Assembly: GCA_026018925.1 (NCBI GenBank)
Contig: JAKSZU010000004.1
Coordinates: 36,289,233 to 36,353,232 of the forward strand
Length of the DNA stretch: 64,000 bases
Direction: 5' to 3'
From: Tupaia tana
Taxonomy: Eukaryota; Chordata; Mammalia; Scandentia; Tupaiidae
Numbering within the stretch: the stretch's first letter is position 1; each line of letters opens with the position of its first letter. The position numbers and the translations under genes were made by a program. The notes below the pieces were generated by a model that was not told where the DNA came from, ran no database searches, and saw only the letters and a list, made by a program, of their open reading frames with translations. Below, piece after piece: positions 36,722 to 42,422 of this stretch.

Positions 36722-39700
36722 ATCACCCCCTGAGGAGATGGCCATGCCACAACCCTTTCTCATCTATTCTTCTTTCCGGATTTTGGGCATACAAACACAC
36801 CTGGCATGAGTTTAAAGCCTCTGGGTCTGGTACCCAAACCACTATCAACCATGTGGGAGTCCAGTGATGTAACCATTACGCCATCTATTGGTCCCTTAAA
36901 ATAAGCCTTTTTGAGCTCTGTTCTGCACTAAGTATATTCTTTGGTTCCAGAGCAATATAAATGAAATAGTCTTTCCTCAAAGAGCTCTGTCTAATGTTAG
37001 GGAAAAACATACAGACAATTACAATAAACTGTAGCACATATTCTCATAGAAATGCGTTTAAAGTAGAGTAGCCAGAGAAGTTTGGCCTTTTTTTAAATTT
37101 TATTTTATTTTATTTTTTTTGAGAGATAGTACTTAGTGTAGGCAACAATATACAGGCAGTGTGTGCTCTCATGGAGTTTATATGTTAGGAGTGAGTAGCC
37201 TGGGGACCAGCACATGGCATAATGGTTACATCGCTGGACTCCCACATAGCCGGCAGCTTACAACTCATGCCAGGCGTGTGTGCGTGTGTGCCCAAAATCC
37301 AGAGAGGAGAATGGAGGGGAAGGGATTGTGGCATGGCCATCCCCTCTGGGGGTGATTCTGCGCTTTCTGTCTCTCTCTGTCTTTCTAGCAAGCAGCAAGT
37401 AAACACACTCTATAACAAAACAAAAACAAAAACAAAAACAAACAAACTCTCTTAAAAAAAATAAAAGGGAGTAGCCTGGGGGACTAGCAAGGAAGGAATT
37501 CAAACTCTTTTTCTTTTCGTAAGAATTATTTTATTTGTTGTTATTATTATTATTATTTTAATTTGAGAGAGAGAAGTGAGAAGCAAGCCACCAGGTCTGG
37601 GACTGGAACCATGGTCGGACATGTGGGAGTCCAGCACCTAAACCACTATACTGGCTCTGAAATTTAAGTTCTTAAAGGTTAACAGTGTGAAATTCCTGAC
37701 CAGGCTTTCGAAGGATCAGATGGAGAGTAAACCCAAAAGAAGTGGCCGGTAGCTGGCTTGGTGGTTAAGGCGGCTGGACTTCCATATGGCCAACCATGGT
37801 TCGAGTCCTGGACTTGGCGGCTTGCTTTTCCACTTTCCTTCTCTCGCTGATTCTCTCTGGTCAACTTCAATAAAAAAATAAAAATAAATAAAATAATGAC
37901 AATGAATAAAATCAAATTAAATAATTTTAAAAACAGAGTAAAACAGAAAGACAGGGCAAGAGATGGAAGTAGAAAAACCTTCTAGGCAGTGGAAACAGCT
38001 TGGAGTATTGGGGACGTCCCGAGTATTCGGATGTCTCCAGTGTCCTCGTGGAAACCTTCTGGACTAGAAAGCATTTGCTTTTCTTAATCTGCCTGTGTTT
38101 ACAGATCCTGGAATGGATTGAAGGCAAAGAGAGAAATATCAGAGCCCTTCTCTCCACGATGCACACGGTGCTATGGGCTGGGGAGACCAAGTGGAAGCCT
38201 GTTGGCATGGCAGACCTGGTAACACCAGAACAGGTGAAGAAGGTGTACAGAAGGGCTGTCCTGGTGGTCCACCCAGATAAAGTGAGTACAAGCTGCTCTG
38301 TCATGGCGTTTGTCTGGGCCTTGTTTCATTATTTTATGAGCATGTGTCATACTTCCAATTTGCTGGTTGATTAGACCACTATTTAATAAACCTAAGTTCA
38401 TGAGTTGAAGTCAGAAATTCAAACAAGTACGTATATTTTATGAACTGGGCAAAAAGAAATCAAACTGTATATTGTAGGGGCTTTATTTACAGAGGTATAA
38501 GATTCGTTACGGACTAATTTTTAGAACTCAACTGTAAGTTGTGTCCTGACTTACAATAGTAAGCACCTGCTAAGAGCTGAACAGAGGAAAACTTGTCATT
38601 TTTCTCCATTGGAGACACACCAGTGTCTTTTTTTTTCTTTTCTTTCTTTCTCTTCTTCCTCTTCTTTTCAAAATGTTTTTGCCATAGGGCATGTGCACTC
38701 ACTGGAGAGAAACAGTGAGAGGGAAAGTGAGAAATCACCCCCTGGGAAGATGGCCACGACACAATCCCTCTTCCTCCATTCTTCTCCTGGGATTTTGGGC
38801 ATGCATGCACACACACCTGGCATGATTTTTAAGCTGCCAAATCTGGAACTCAAGCTGCAGTCAGCCATGTGGGAGTCCAGCGCCATAACCACCATGCCAC
38901 CTGCTGGCCCCCACCAGTGTCTTTCTTCTTCTTCTTTTTTTTTTTTTAGAAATTTTTGTTATATGACCCACGTACTTGCCAGAGACAGAGACAGGGAGAC
39001 AAAAGTGAGAAATCACTCCTCAGAGGGGATGGCCCTGCCACAATCATCCCTTCTCTTCCATTCTCCTCTCGAGATTTTGGGCACACACACTGGGTCTGGG
39101 ATGAACCATGATCTACTATGTGGGAGTCCAGTGATGTAACCATTATGCCATCTGCTGGTCCCCCCATTAGTGTCTTTAACCAGGATTGTAGTGGAAAAGC
39201 TTTCGATTGTAGTTGGCAAAATTCTTAAGTATCATCAAAATATTTAAAATGGAACTAAATTCATCATTGTGTTGATGATGTCAGTTCATGTTTTCATTGC
39301 AGTATCCATGCATTTAAAAGTTCTGTATTGACAGAAACTTCAACTTTTTCATAGCCCAGTTGAAGCCATCATAATACACAGAAACATCTCAGACAGAACC
39401 AGTCATCTTAGTGTCCTGTGGATTATCCCAGGCATATGACAAAAAGCTGTGATTAAAGTGTCACTTGGCAACATGTGTTTGAATTCTCTGTGTTTGATTT
39501 TCACCTCTCTACAGTTTTGGGTACTAATATATACATAGAAAAATTAAAGAAAATGACATTAATAGTTGAATTAATGAATCACAAATGAGAGACACAGGAC
39601 TCCAAAAACTGACAAACTATATACTGTTGTTATAGGTCTCAAAGAATTGTATGTTTTTTGAGGGGGGAAGATGAGAGTTTAGAAATATAGATATATATTG

Positions 39701-40114
39701 GAGATAGGCTATCCCAAATCTTTGTCATTTGGTAGATACTTTTGGAGAATGGAGATGCCTCTTTTGCTACCCAATAAACTCTCTGATACTACTCATTGAC
39801 GATCAGTAACACTCTATGTGTACTCTAGGGGAAGGGCATTTATGGGGTGGTCATAGTAATTAGGATCAGGTCGATTAGGTTGTGACAAGAGAAATGACCT
39901 AAAAGGAAAGCATTTTAAGTACTTAGAGCCCTCATATAAGCAGCAAGAAATGTTAATATAAGGAAAAGTTAGGTCTGTGCTATTTAATGTGTGTTTTTGT
40001 TTTTTCCTGTAGGCTACTGGGCAACCCTATGAACAATATGCAAAGATGATTTTCATGGAGCTAAATGATGCCTGGTCTGAATTTGAAAACCAAGGCCAAA
40101 AGCCCTTGTATTAA
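3347..40114 (+). CDS. DNAJC6: DNAJC6 (auxilin 1), 3' part: 14 exons
   Basis: Auxilin 1 recruits Hsc70 to clathrin-coated vesicles, chiefly at neuronal synapses, and drives uncoating through its C-terminal J domain. Fourteen exons with canonical AG/GT borders splice into 2247 bases: 748 residues and a stop. From my recall of the human 913-residue isoform, the protein matches almost throughout and about the first 165 residues lie upstream of the window. Order in the window: end of the inactive PTP/PTEN-like domain, C2 domain (exons at 4798-8974), acidic and proline-rich linker with DLL, DPF and WDW-type motifs (9084-33381), then the J domain (33847-40114) with HPD at 38272-38280. All reading phases agree across exons and I see no in-frame break, so the gene looks intact. 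LEPROT follows on the same strand about 9 kb downstream. Confidence 0.97.
3481..4797 (+). other. DNAJC6: DNAJC6 intron
   Basis: Contains a MIR-like piece near 3685-3860 and one young reverse form A SINE. The rest (4389-4797) is AT-rich and featureless to me. Confidence 0.85.
4111..4388 (-). mobile_element. Form A SINE, young
   Basis: Reverse near-consensus copy with a long T tract. It is flanked by the target duplication GATTTCTTCTTTT (4098 and 4392). Confidence 0.9.
4798..4992 (+). CDS. DNAJC6: DNAJC6 exon, phosphatase-like to C2 junction
   Basis: The exon encodes [18 protein letters not shown] and continues to DFERMK. The acceptor is TGTTTCAG and the donor a strong GTAAGT. It carries the last helix of the phosphatase-like domain and the first strands of the PTEN-type C2 domain, which in this family contacts membrane phosphoinositides. 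An upstream ATG in the same open frame at 4739 is intronic and not a start. Confidence 0.96.
4993..5872 (+). other. DNAJC6: DNAJC6 intron without clear repeats
   Basis: No SINE or LINE is recognised here apart from a short GA run at 5657-5671. The conserved exons flank it on both sides. Confidence 0.8.
5873..5990 (+). CDS. DNAJC6: DNAJC6 exon, C2 domain
   Basis: The exon encodes [20 protein letters not shown] and ends with GSRLQAK. It opens one base into a split Lys codon completed from the previous exon. The acceptor is TTTGAAG and the donor GTATTG. This is core beta-sandwich sequence of the C2 domain, unchanged from the human protein as I recall it. Confidence 0.95.
6251..6516 (+). mobile_element. 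Form A SINE, young
   Basis: Near-consensus copy with a perfect 16-bp target duplication AGAAAACCATGCTCTT at 6235-6250 and 6517-6532. Confidence 0.92.
6605..7045 (-). mobile_element. Old L1 3' end fragment
   Basis: The + strand reads as the complement of an old L1 3'UTR: AAAATTCACATAATATAAG, then CATTTCCTATAAATGGAGTC and TGTTTATGAGGTTCATCCAT. It lies directly after a younger SINE. Confidence 0.75.
7630..7709 (+). CDS. DNAJC6: DNAJC6 exon, C2 domain
   Basis: A short 80-base exon encoding [20 protein letters not shown] and on to LKFTK. The acceptor is AAATTTTAG and the donor GTAAGTG. It is part of the C2 beta-sandwich, and the closing Lys codon is split with the next exon. Confidence 0.95.
7710..8780 (+). 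other. DNAJC6: DNAJC6 intron
   Basis: Mostly unassigned sequence. A MIR-like remnant lies near 8380-8450 and a 5'-truncated SINE with an A-rich tail at 8450-8632. Confidence 0.8.
8450..8632 (+). mobile_element. SINE, 5'-truncated and diverged
   Basis: Body from TCAAGAGGAGAAATGGAAGA through TTCTCTCTCTGTCTCTCTCC to an A run. The head is missing or unrecognisable. Confidence 0.65.
8781..8974 (+). CDS. DNAJC6: DNAJC6 exon, end of C2 domain
   Basis: The exon encodes [20 protein letters not shown] and runs through [20 protein letters not shown] to LALGG. The acceptor is CCTATTTAG and the donor GTATGA. It finishes the C2 domain ([16 protein letters not shown]) and starts the linker. Its end phase of 1 begins a run of phase-1 junctions. 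Confidence 0.95.
9084..9164 (+). CDS. DNAJC6: DNAJC6 exon, linker
   Basis: An 81-base phase-1 symmetric exon encoding [20 protein letters not shown] and ending ASLCWQ. It lies only 109 bases after the previous exon, so that intron is very short. The human counterpart reads QAPIDIPPDNPRHYGQSGFF as I recall it, so conservation is slightly looser than in the C2 domain. Confidence 0.94.
9798..9843. repeat. Exact 23-bp tandem duplication
   Basis: Two identical 23-base units (9798-9820 and 9821-9843), each starting TGCCAGGCTCAG and ending GAATTAA. No mismatch, so recent. Confidence 0.9.
10255..10600. mobile_element. Possible DNA-transposon remnant
   Basis: CAGTCTCTTATCTGAACC and ACAGAATTTTTCGGATTTTT recall a dispersed mammalian DNA-transposon family with TTTCGGATTTT text. 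The family is not certain. Confidence 0.3.
10860..11095 (-). mobile_element. MIR SINE
   Basis: Complement of MIR: AAGCACTTTACACATATTAT, CTCATGTAATTCTCATAGTA and CCCATTTTGACAAGGAAGAA in the expected order, ending near the CTGTCTGCTCTTTACCC head. Ancient. Confidence 0.7.
11275..11709 (+). CDS. DNAJC6: DNAJC6 large linker exon with DLL motifs
   Basis: This 435-base exon is the largest in the window and phase-1 symmetric. It encodes an acidic then proline-rich disordered stretch: [20 protein letters not shown], then a lysine patch ([11 protein letters not shown]), then [10 protein letters not shown] and [10 protein letters not shown], ending in a Ser/Thr-rich tail ([20 protein letters not shown]). 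DLL and LLSDLF-type motifs bind clathrin terminal domains or AP2 in this family. The donor is GTAATT. Confidence 0.96.
12000..12240 (-). mobile_element. MIR SINE
   Basis: Diverged MIR complement, with ATAATAGCTAATATTTATGG, CTTACAAAAACTCAATAAAT and a GAAATTAAGGTTTAGAG core. A young SINE lies next to it. Confidence 0.5.
12278..12553 (-). mobile_element. Form A SINE, young
   Basis: Reverse near-consensus copy inserted in a TTG-rich stretch, with TTGTTGTTG on both sides. Confidence 0.88.
12579..12708 (-). pseudogene. Short retrocopy-like 3' end of an unknown mRNA
   Basis: On the minus strand the segment is GC-rich and then ends in TGCTTAATAAATAAATCAG, with an AATAAA followed about 15 bases later by an A run. 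That is the layout of an mRNA 3' end. Similar TTGTTGTTGTTTTTTAA text flanks both sides and may be a target duplication. The parent gene was not recognised, and only about 130 bp is present. Confidence 0.45.
13023..13296 (-). mobile_element. Form A SINE, young
   Basis: Reverse copy with a long T tract. Target duplication CCATTAACTAAG at 13011, with CCATTATCTAAG at 13298. Confidence 0.9.
13942..14175 (+). mobile_element. Form C SINE
   Basis: Diverged forward copy: GTAGCATGATAGTTAAG head, GCACATGCATGTATGTCTGT, then CTTGCTCTCTCTTTCTGG and GGCAATTAAAAAG at the end. Confidence 0.55.
14182..14355 (+). mobile_element. Form B SINE
   Basis: Head with GCGGTTCAAGTCC B box, then a T/C tract and an AATAAATAAACTTAAATT tail. 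It abuts the form C copy upstream. Confidence 0.85.
14365..14500 (+). mobile_element. MIR SINE fragment
   Basis: Forward MIR core: GCCTGGATCTGAATTCCAG, then TTAGTTATAAAATGGGAATA and ATACTTACC. It follows a form B SINE directly. Confidence 0.55.
14629..14795 (-). mobile_element. Form B SINE
   Basis: Reverse copy with the exact 14-bp target duplication ATGAATCTCACTTT at 14615-14628 and 14800-14813. Confidence 0.9.
14825..15082 (+). mobile_element. Form A SINE, intermediate age
   Basis: Full-length copy whose head reads GATGGTGTAATGGTTATG. That is the version closest to a tRNA, sharing GGTGTAATGGTTA and CTGGACTC with tRNA-Gln as I recall it. Confidence 0.88.
15833..16100 (+). mobile_element. 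Form A SINE, intermediate age
   Basis: Full-length copy with target duplication AATAGGGTGGGCT at 15820, matched by AATAGGATGGGCT at 16101. Confidence 0.9.
16255..16389 (+). CDS. DNAJC6: DNAJC6 linker exon with DPF motifs
   Basis: A 135-base phase-1 symmetric exon encoding [20 protein letters not shown] and on through [20 protein letters not shown]. It carries two DPF motifs, which bind the AP2 appendage, and a DLL motif for clathrin. The acceptor is TTTTCTAG and the donor GTAAGG. Confidence 0.96.
17031..17272 (+). mobile_element. Form A SINE, older
   Basis: Older head (AGCATGGTGGTTAAGG) with the B-box area partly lost, and a body ending CCCTATGGCAAAAACC. Confidence 0.85.
17755..17923 (-). 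mobile_element. Form B SINE
   Basis: Reverse copy with a long exact target duplication AAGACAGGAACAACTTTT at 17736 and 17924. Confidence 0.92.
18150..18665 (+). mobile_element. L2 3' end
   Basis: Typical L2 end text in order: CTCTCTGCCTCAAATACCCT, TTGAGTCTTTGCTCAAACGC, a C/T-rich middle, and CTGGCACATAGTAGGAAC at the end. Non-coding and ancient. Part of it recurs at about 20490-20976. Confidence 0.7.
19354..19530 (-). mobile_element. SINE intermediate between forms A and B
   Basis: Reverse copy with the form A end motif (TTTTGCTATAGGGCACATGC), the short form B body and a TTATTTATTTAATTTAG tail. Target duplication AAGATTTTAAGTTTC at 19339, with one mismatch at 19531. Confidence 0.85.
20452..20976 (+). 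repeat. Second copy of the 18.2-18.5 kb L2-like segment
   Basis: Long identical blocks are shared with 18250-18480, including ACTTTCTCCCTCCATTCCAG, CTGTTCTCTCTGCCTCAAAT and CTTGCCCCTAATCTACATTT. The similarity is far higher than two independent L2 copies would show. It lies between the two halves of a reverse SINE and is itself interrupted by a form B SINE at 20684-20880. Confidence 0.7.
20684..20880 (+). mobile_element. Form B SINE
   Basis: Forward copy with TGGTTAAGGCACTGGACTCT head and AATAATTCTTAAAG tail. It sits inside the L2-like segment. Confidence 0.85.
21610..21678 (+). CDS. DNAJC6: DNAJC6 small linker exon with WDW
   Basis: A 69-base phase-1 symmetric exon encoding [20 protein letters not shown] then KP. 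The WDW tripeptide and neighbouring residues lie in the clathrin-binding region of auxilins. The acceptor is TATTTGTAG and the donor GTAAAA. Skipping it would keep the frame. Confidence 0.94.
21796..22055 (+). mobile_element. Form C SINE
   Basis: Forward diverged copy: GCCTGGTGGCACAGTC head, GCGGGTTCAGATCCCC B-box region and an AATAAATAAACTTAAAAAAG tail. Confidence 0.6.
22241..22291. repeat. T-rich simple repeat
   Basis: GTTTTTT-type units leading into a run of about 20 T. No SINE body follows it. Confidence 0.8.
22434..24135 (-). mobile_element. L1 fragment, 3' part of ORF2 and 3'UTR
   Basis: Minus-strand translation gives the ORF2 C terminus: [13 protein letters not shown], then [19 protein letters not shown], and [14 protein letters not shown]-like text further 5'. 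The reading shifts between frames near 23150-23280 and is interrupted again around 23385-23720. It is 5'-truncated near 24135, so no endonuclease or reverse transcriptase core is present. It is dead and moderately old. Confidence 0.9.
24140..24720 (-). mobile_element. MaLR-type LTR fossil with a SINE inside
   Basis: Complement of a MaLR LTR (GATTTATTTCTCTCACAGTT, then CTCCCAAAGGTCCCACATT). It is interrupted by a SINE at 24421-24618 and resumes as CATCACAACCATATCTCAA. It abuts the 5' end of the L1 at 22434-24135. Confidence 0.65.
24421..24618 (-). mobile_element. SINE, older, partly deleted
   Basis: Reverse copy inside a MaLR LTR. The TGTGTGTGTGTGAGAGAGAG tract and CAGGATTTTGGGCATGCA are preserved, while the hairpin region is missing. 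Confidence 0.7.
24725..25011 (-). mobile_element. Older SINE with CA expansion
   Basis: Reverse diverged copy (GACATTTGCACTTGCCAGAA, then CATCAGGATTTTAGGTG). A CA run of about 15 units at 24871-24900 replaces the usual GCACGCACACAC stretch. Confidence 0.6.
25807..26058 (-). mobile_element. Form A SINE, young
   Basis: Reverse copy inside an old L1, with the exact duplication TTGTTTTGAAATTTT at 25792 and 26059. Confidence 0.9.
26142..26306 (+). mobile_element. Form B SINE
   Basis: Forward copy inside the same L1, with the exact 17-bp duplication AAGAATGCACAGGGTTC at 26125-26141 and 26307-26323. Confidence 0.92.
26559..26816 (-). mobile_element. Form A SINE, young
   Basis: Reverse copy inside the same L1. 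Duplication TTATATAAGTTCTTT at 26544, with one mismatch at 26820. Confidence 0.9.
27345..27608 (-). mobile_element. Form A SINE
   Basis: Reverse full-length copy (GAGAGGTTTTTGTGATAGGG to CAACTGCTGGTCCC). The target duplication is not clear. Confidence 0.88.
27748..27867 (+). CDS. DNAJC6: DNAJC6 linker exon with DPF
   Basis: A 120-base phase-1 symmetric exon encoding [20 protein letters not shown], then [19 protein letters not shown]. The LDPFADL segment is another AP2/clathrin interaction motif. It differs from human by only a few residues (IHQNK for THQSK). The acceptor is TTTTCCAG and the donor GTACCA. Confidence 0.95.
   Translation, partial: EVLEWEVSQLPPAQQDPHMALPSIKTNPRLWILLPTLEP
29165..29405 (-). 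mobile_element. MIR SINE hosting a mariner MITE
   Basis: MIR complement text flanks the MITE on both sides: TTTATTGAGGACTTTACTA before it and CATTTTACTTAATCTTATGA, then CTCATTTTGCTGATGAGAAA after it. A purine-rich AAGGAAAAGG stretch follows. Confidence 0.7.
29192..29259. mobile_element. 68-bp mariner-type MITE
   Basis: A near-perfect palindrome flanked by TA on both sides (29190-29191 and 29260-29261), the target duplication of Tc1/mariner elements. The left end reads TTAGGTCATTGGGAAAG and the complement of the right end TTGGGTCATCAGGAAAG. A short centre (CTATGCAAAAATG) separates the arms. It sits inside an old MIR. It resembles MADE1 in size and layout but differs in sequence. Confidence 0.85.
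31450..31560 (+). mobile_element. L2-like 3' end fragment
   Basis: TTGCCAGTGTCGGCAGAGTA and CTGGCACATAGTAGATGTTC resemble the L2 end, and a GAATGAATGAATA run follows. Confidence 0.5.
31765..31995 (+). mobile_element. MIR SINE
   Basis: Forward MIR: CCCAACTCCATGAACTCCCT, then AATCTCTCTGAGTCTTAGTT and TTCAAAGTGGGGCCAGTAAT. Ancient. Confidence 0.6.
32211..32461 (-). mobile_element. Form A SINE, older
   Basis: Reverse copy, and the only SINE in a 5.2-kb intron. AGTAACAT occurs on both sides as a short duplication. Confidence 0.85.
32790..32960 (+). mobile_element. MIR SINE
   Basis: Forward MIR-like text: GATCTGGATTTGCGTCCCAG and CTCCTTAACTACTCTGAGC. Diverged. Confidence 0.55.
33118..33381 (+). 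CDS. DNAJC6: DNAJC6 Gly/Gln/Pro-rich linker exon
   Basis: A 264-base phase-1 symmetric exon encoding [20 protein letters not shown], the [15 protein letters not shown] stretch and [13 protein letters not shown]. It is low-complexity, with repeated GGW/NWQQ and SSPQ units, and belongs to the disordered clathrin-binding tail just before the J domain. The acceptor is TTCTGTAG and the donor GTAAGT. Confidence 0.95.
33570..33700 (+). mobile_element. L2 3' end fragment
   Basis: GATGGAGGGCAGGGACTGTG followed by TAGCACCTAGCATAGCGCTT is the usual L2 end. Short and diverged. Confidence 0.6.
33847..33989 (+). CDS. DNAJC6: DNAJC6 exon, pre-J helix
   Basis: The exon encodes [20 protein letters not shown] followed by [20 protein letters not shown] and EMDPEKLK. 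It is the N-terminal extension of the auxilin J domain, whose ADFEDLLS motif contacts clathrin. The acceptor is TATTGCAG and the donor GTAAGC. It ends in phase 0. Confidence 0.96.
34085..34384 (-). mobile_element. MaLR-type LTR fossil
   Basis: Complement of a MaLR LTR with ACTAATCCCATTCATTAGGG, AATCACTTCCCAAAGGTCCC and AACATTTAGACCATAGCA near its end. Old and heavily diverged. Confidence 0.65.
34592..34842 (-). mobile_element. Form A SINE, young
   Basis: Reverse copy. Duplication CCAGTGGTACTCTT at 34578, matched by CCAGTTGCACTCTT at 34845. Confidence 0.88.
35953..36236 (-). mobile_element. Form A SINE
   Basis: Reverse copy with a TTTC-rich tail. Duplication ATTTAACAGAATTT at 35939, with one mismatch at 36237. 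Confidence 0.88.
36623..36895 (-). mobile_element. Form A SINE, older, with GA expansion
   Basis: Reverse copy in which the pyrimidine tract has grown into a GA run (about 36666-36719). Duplication AATGAGCCTTTTT at 36610, with one mismatch at 36900. Confidence 0.85.
37203..37465 (+). mobile_element. Form A SINE lacking its B box
   Basis: Full-length otherwise, but the head runs from CCCACATAGCC straight to GGCAGCTTACAACTC, so the GGTTCGAGTCC box is gone. GAGTAGCCTGG flanks both sides, as expected for retroposition. Confidence 0.85.
37518..37658 (-). mobile_element. Form B SINE, degraded
   Basis: Reverse copy, AATTATTTTATTTG tail to AACCACTATACTGGC head. Confidence 0.75.
37744..37936 (+). 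mobile_element. Form B SINE
   Basis: Forward copy with TTGGTGGTTAAGG head, ATGGTTCGAGTCC B box and a long AATAAATAAAATAATGAC-type tail. Confidence 0.85.
38105..38281 (+). CDS. DNAJC6: DNAJC6 J-domain exon with HPD
   Basis: A 177-base phase-0 exon encoding [20 protein letters not shown], then [19 protein letters not shown], and ending [12 protein letters not shown]. The HPD tripeptide that stimulates Hsc70 ATPase sits at the very end, one codon before the donor GTGAGT. Human has RKAV where this gene has RRAV, a conservative change. Confidence 0.97.
38631..38911 (-). mobile_element. Form A SINE, older
   Basis: Reverse copy with exact duplication CACCAGTGTCTTT at 38618-38630 and 38912-38924. 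A second SINE was inserted at the same target text immediately to the right. Confidence 0.9.
38928..39165 (-). mobile_element. Form A SINE beside the previous copy
   Basis: Reverse copy (TTTTTGTTATATGACCCACG to CATCTGCTGGTCCC). AGTGTCTTT follows it, the third occurrence of the same target text. Confidence 0.85.
40013..40114 (+). CDS. DNAJC6: DNAJC6 last coding exon
   Basis: The exon encodes [20 protein letters not shown] then [13 protein letters not shown] and stops with TAA. It holds the final J-domain helix. The acceptor is TTTCCTGTAG. The C terminus has the length known for the family. Confidence 0.97.
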
Positions 40115-42070
40115 CCTATGAGCTCTCCCTCTCTGCTGCAGACTGTGCTAATGCTTAGTGTGTGTCACGGTTCCAAGGTTTTCACAGATGAACCAAAAAT
40201 TCCAGTAACATGTTTTCAGTACTAAACTGTTAAACCGTGGATTATTTTTTTCATTGCTAAGGGAGGTGGACATTTGGTTTCTCTAAGTCCCCACCATAAA
40301 AGGTCCCAAGCAGGAACTTTCAGTGTGATGACCTTGCAGAGTTAACAACATCCCAGCCTGTCCTTTGGGAAGTATTCTCAGCATTTTGTCTGGGAGAAAT
40401 GGAAAACAGAGGCCACCAAAGGTGAAGGCACAACATCCATCTCATTGTCTGGGAATAGGGTTAATAAGGTAAAGTTATGATAATAGGATGACATGGTGGT
40501 TTTGCATAATGGTCTTTAGATTTTCTTGGAAAGGTATCATTGGAGCAATGGCTTTACACAGAATTTAGGAACAGAACTACCAATTTTTATTTTTTCTTTT
40601 AATGAAAATTTCCTGTGGTCTTTAGCCTAACACTGTATATGTCTTTTGGTCAAAAGGACTAACAAATATAAAAGAAAAACTTGCGTTGTGAAAAATAATT
40701 GTAATGCAATCCAGTGATTATCACAACTATTCCTGGATAAGCTAAAAAATGAGTGAAAGAAAATAGGGATTGGGAAAGGTATAAATCTTTATTCCCGGTC
40801 AGGGCGTTGGGCTGCTACTTTTTTTTTTCCTTTTTGAAAACTGTGGTTGGTTAAAGAAAAATATCCAAATACCATAACAACAACTCTAAATCTGATTTGA
40901 AACTTCTAATTTTGCCATAAGGTTTAATGTTTTTTGTTTGTTTGTTTGCTTTTTGTTTTTTGCTTAATCTAAAAAATGGTTTTAGCTGGAAACAGATTCT
41001 AAAGTATTTGGCCCAATCACAATTTATCAGGACCAATATCTAGAAAGCTCTTCAGGTTTGTGAGCAGTTGTGGTAAGAGAATAGAAGACAACACTGAATA
41101 CTCGTCAGTTCCAGTGGCAAGGCTGTGCTCACCTTTGGGCCAGATCAGATGGTGTGTCAGTATTTGCTTTGAGGAACCAGATCTCTGTCCCCACCTGGAG
41201 AACCTGGACCCCTTGGATGCTTACAGTGTCATTTGTTTTAAAAGAGTCCACAGGAAGAACATTCACACAGGGACATTTGCGAAAGCTAAAAGAATGAATC
41301 CCTTCCAGGCCTCAAACTGGTTGGACTTCAGTTCAACGTTTTGGCTGGTTCTGATTTTTGAGGGGTAAGCAGTTTGCTCTCCTGTGATCTTAAGTAGATT
41401 TCTTTTGGTTTGCACATACATAGTGTGCAGTATATTTACATATATATGCAATGCAGATGGGCAAAAAAAAAAAAAAAATTCATGCTAATCCTAAAAAGTT
41501 CCTGCTCAGTATTGTGAAAAGCTTTCAGAGTTGTTTTTAAAAGACAATCATTTTTGTTTGTTTTAATTTCTTCGTGGCAAATCGTACCAGAAAAGCAGCA
41601 TGTCAAAAATCCTTTAGGTTCACATAGATTGATCTCTCTCTTTTTCTCTCTCTTTTTTTTTAACTTTGGTTACAAAGGTTCATTATTTATTTTACCTTTT
41701 ACTGACAATGTGAAACCCACAGAAAATATTCTCTTTTTAAAATATACAGCTGTAAACTGTTCAAGGTAACCGTAACAAACTAGGTGTTATTTATTAACGT
41801 ATTATAAAATAATGTTTGATCCAGTATGTGCTTGTCTTATTTAAAATTGGAATGTGAGACATGTTTCTGTGACCTGTTTTTTTTTTTTCTTACTCATATT
41901 TGTAGATATTGTGTGAACTACCGTAGACAACGATAATAATTAAAAGGATATTATGTGGATGTCTCGTACATTTTGAAATGATAGAATTCTATTAGCTTTG
42001 TATCATGTTTGGATAATTCGCCAATGTTCACAGTTTAAAACATCATTAAACATTATGTAATTAGCAGTGA
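40115..42070 (+). other. DNAJC6: DNAJC6 3'UTR (end inferred)
   Basis: About 2 kb of AT-rich sequence after the stop with no recognisable SINE, LINE or LTR. This contrasts sharply with the introns and the DNA beyond 42.4 kb. Candidate ATTAAA signals are at 41939-41944 and 42045-42050. The true cleavage site cannot be read from sequence alone and could lie as far as about 42350. Confidence 0.6.
42045..42050 (+). terminator. DNAJC6: Candidate polyadenylation signal ATTAAA of DNAJC6
   Basis: This is the common ATTAAA variant, about 1.9 kb after the stop in the SINE-free UTR. A second ATTAAA lies at 41939-41944. T-rich DNA follows. No AATAAA was seen between the stop and 42.3 kb. Confidence 0.4.
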
Positions 42071-42422
42071 GAAAGAATCTTACTTAACTAAATTTGGGGG
42101 TTTCCCCCACATCTCTTTCCTGGATACATTATAATTCTGGACCCCTCTTTATCTCAAAATTCTTAACATATGCAGACCCACAGGTGTTTGCGTTCCTCTT
42201 AAATAACTGGTTGTGACTGAGCTTGTTTATGAGATTCACTGTTTCATTCATATTTATTGTAATATATTTTTGTTTTGTAAATATGTTACAACGAAATGTG
42301 ATTGGTCTATAATATTTGTAATGTATAGTAAAAGACTCAAAAAATATTTGGAGAAACCTGGGTTATTTCTGCACAAGTAGGAATACAATAACAAACTCAA
42401 ATGATATATTTTGACATGATTT

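Larger units (their letters stand above)
33990..38104 (+). other. DNAJC6: DNAJC6 intron
   Basis: Contains a MaLR fossil (34085-34384) and six SINEs. The region 34860-35940 has no recognised element. Confidence 0.85.
38282..40012 (+). other. DNAJC6: Last DNAJC6 intron
   Basis: Contains two reverse SINEs side by side at 38631-39165. From 39180 to the acceptor I see no repeat. Confidence 0.85.

Noticed and set aside
38609-39139. 176-codon open frame
   Set aside because: It crosses two adjacent reverse SINEs. The many similar SINE-derived frames elsewhere were rejected for the same reason.
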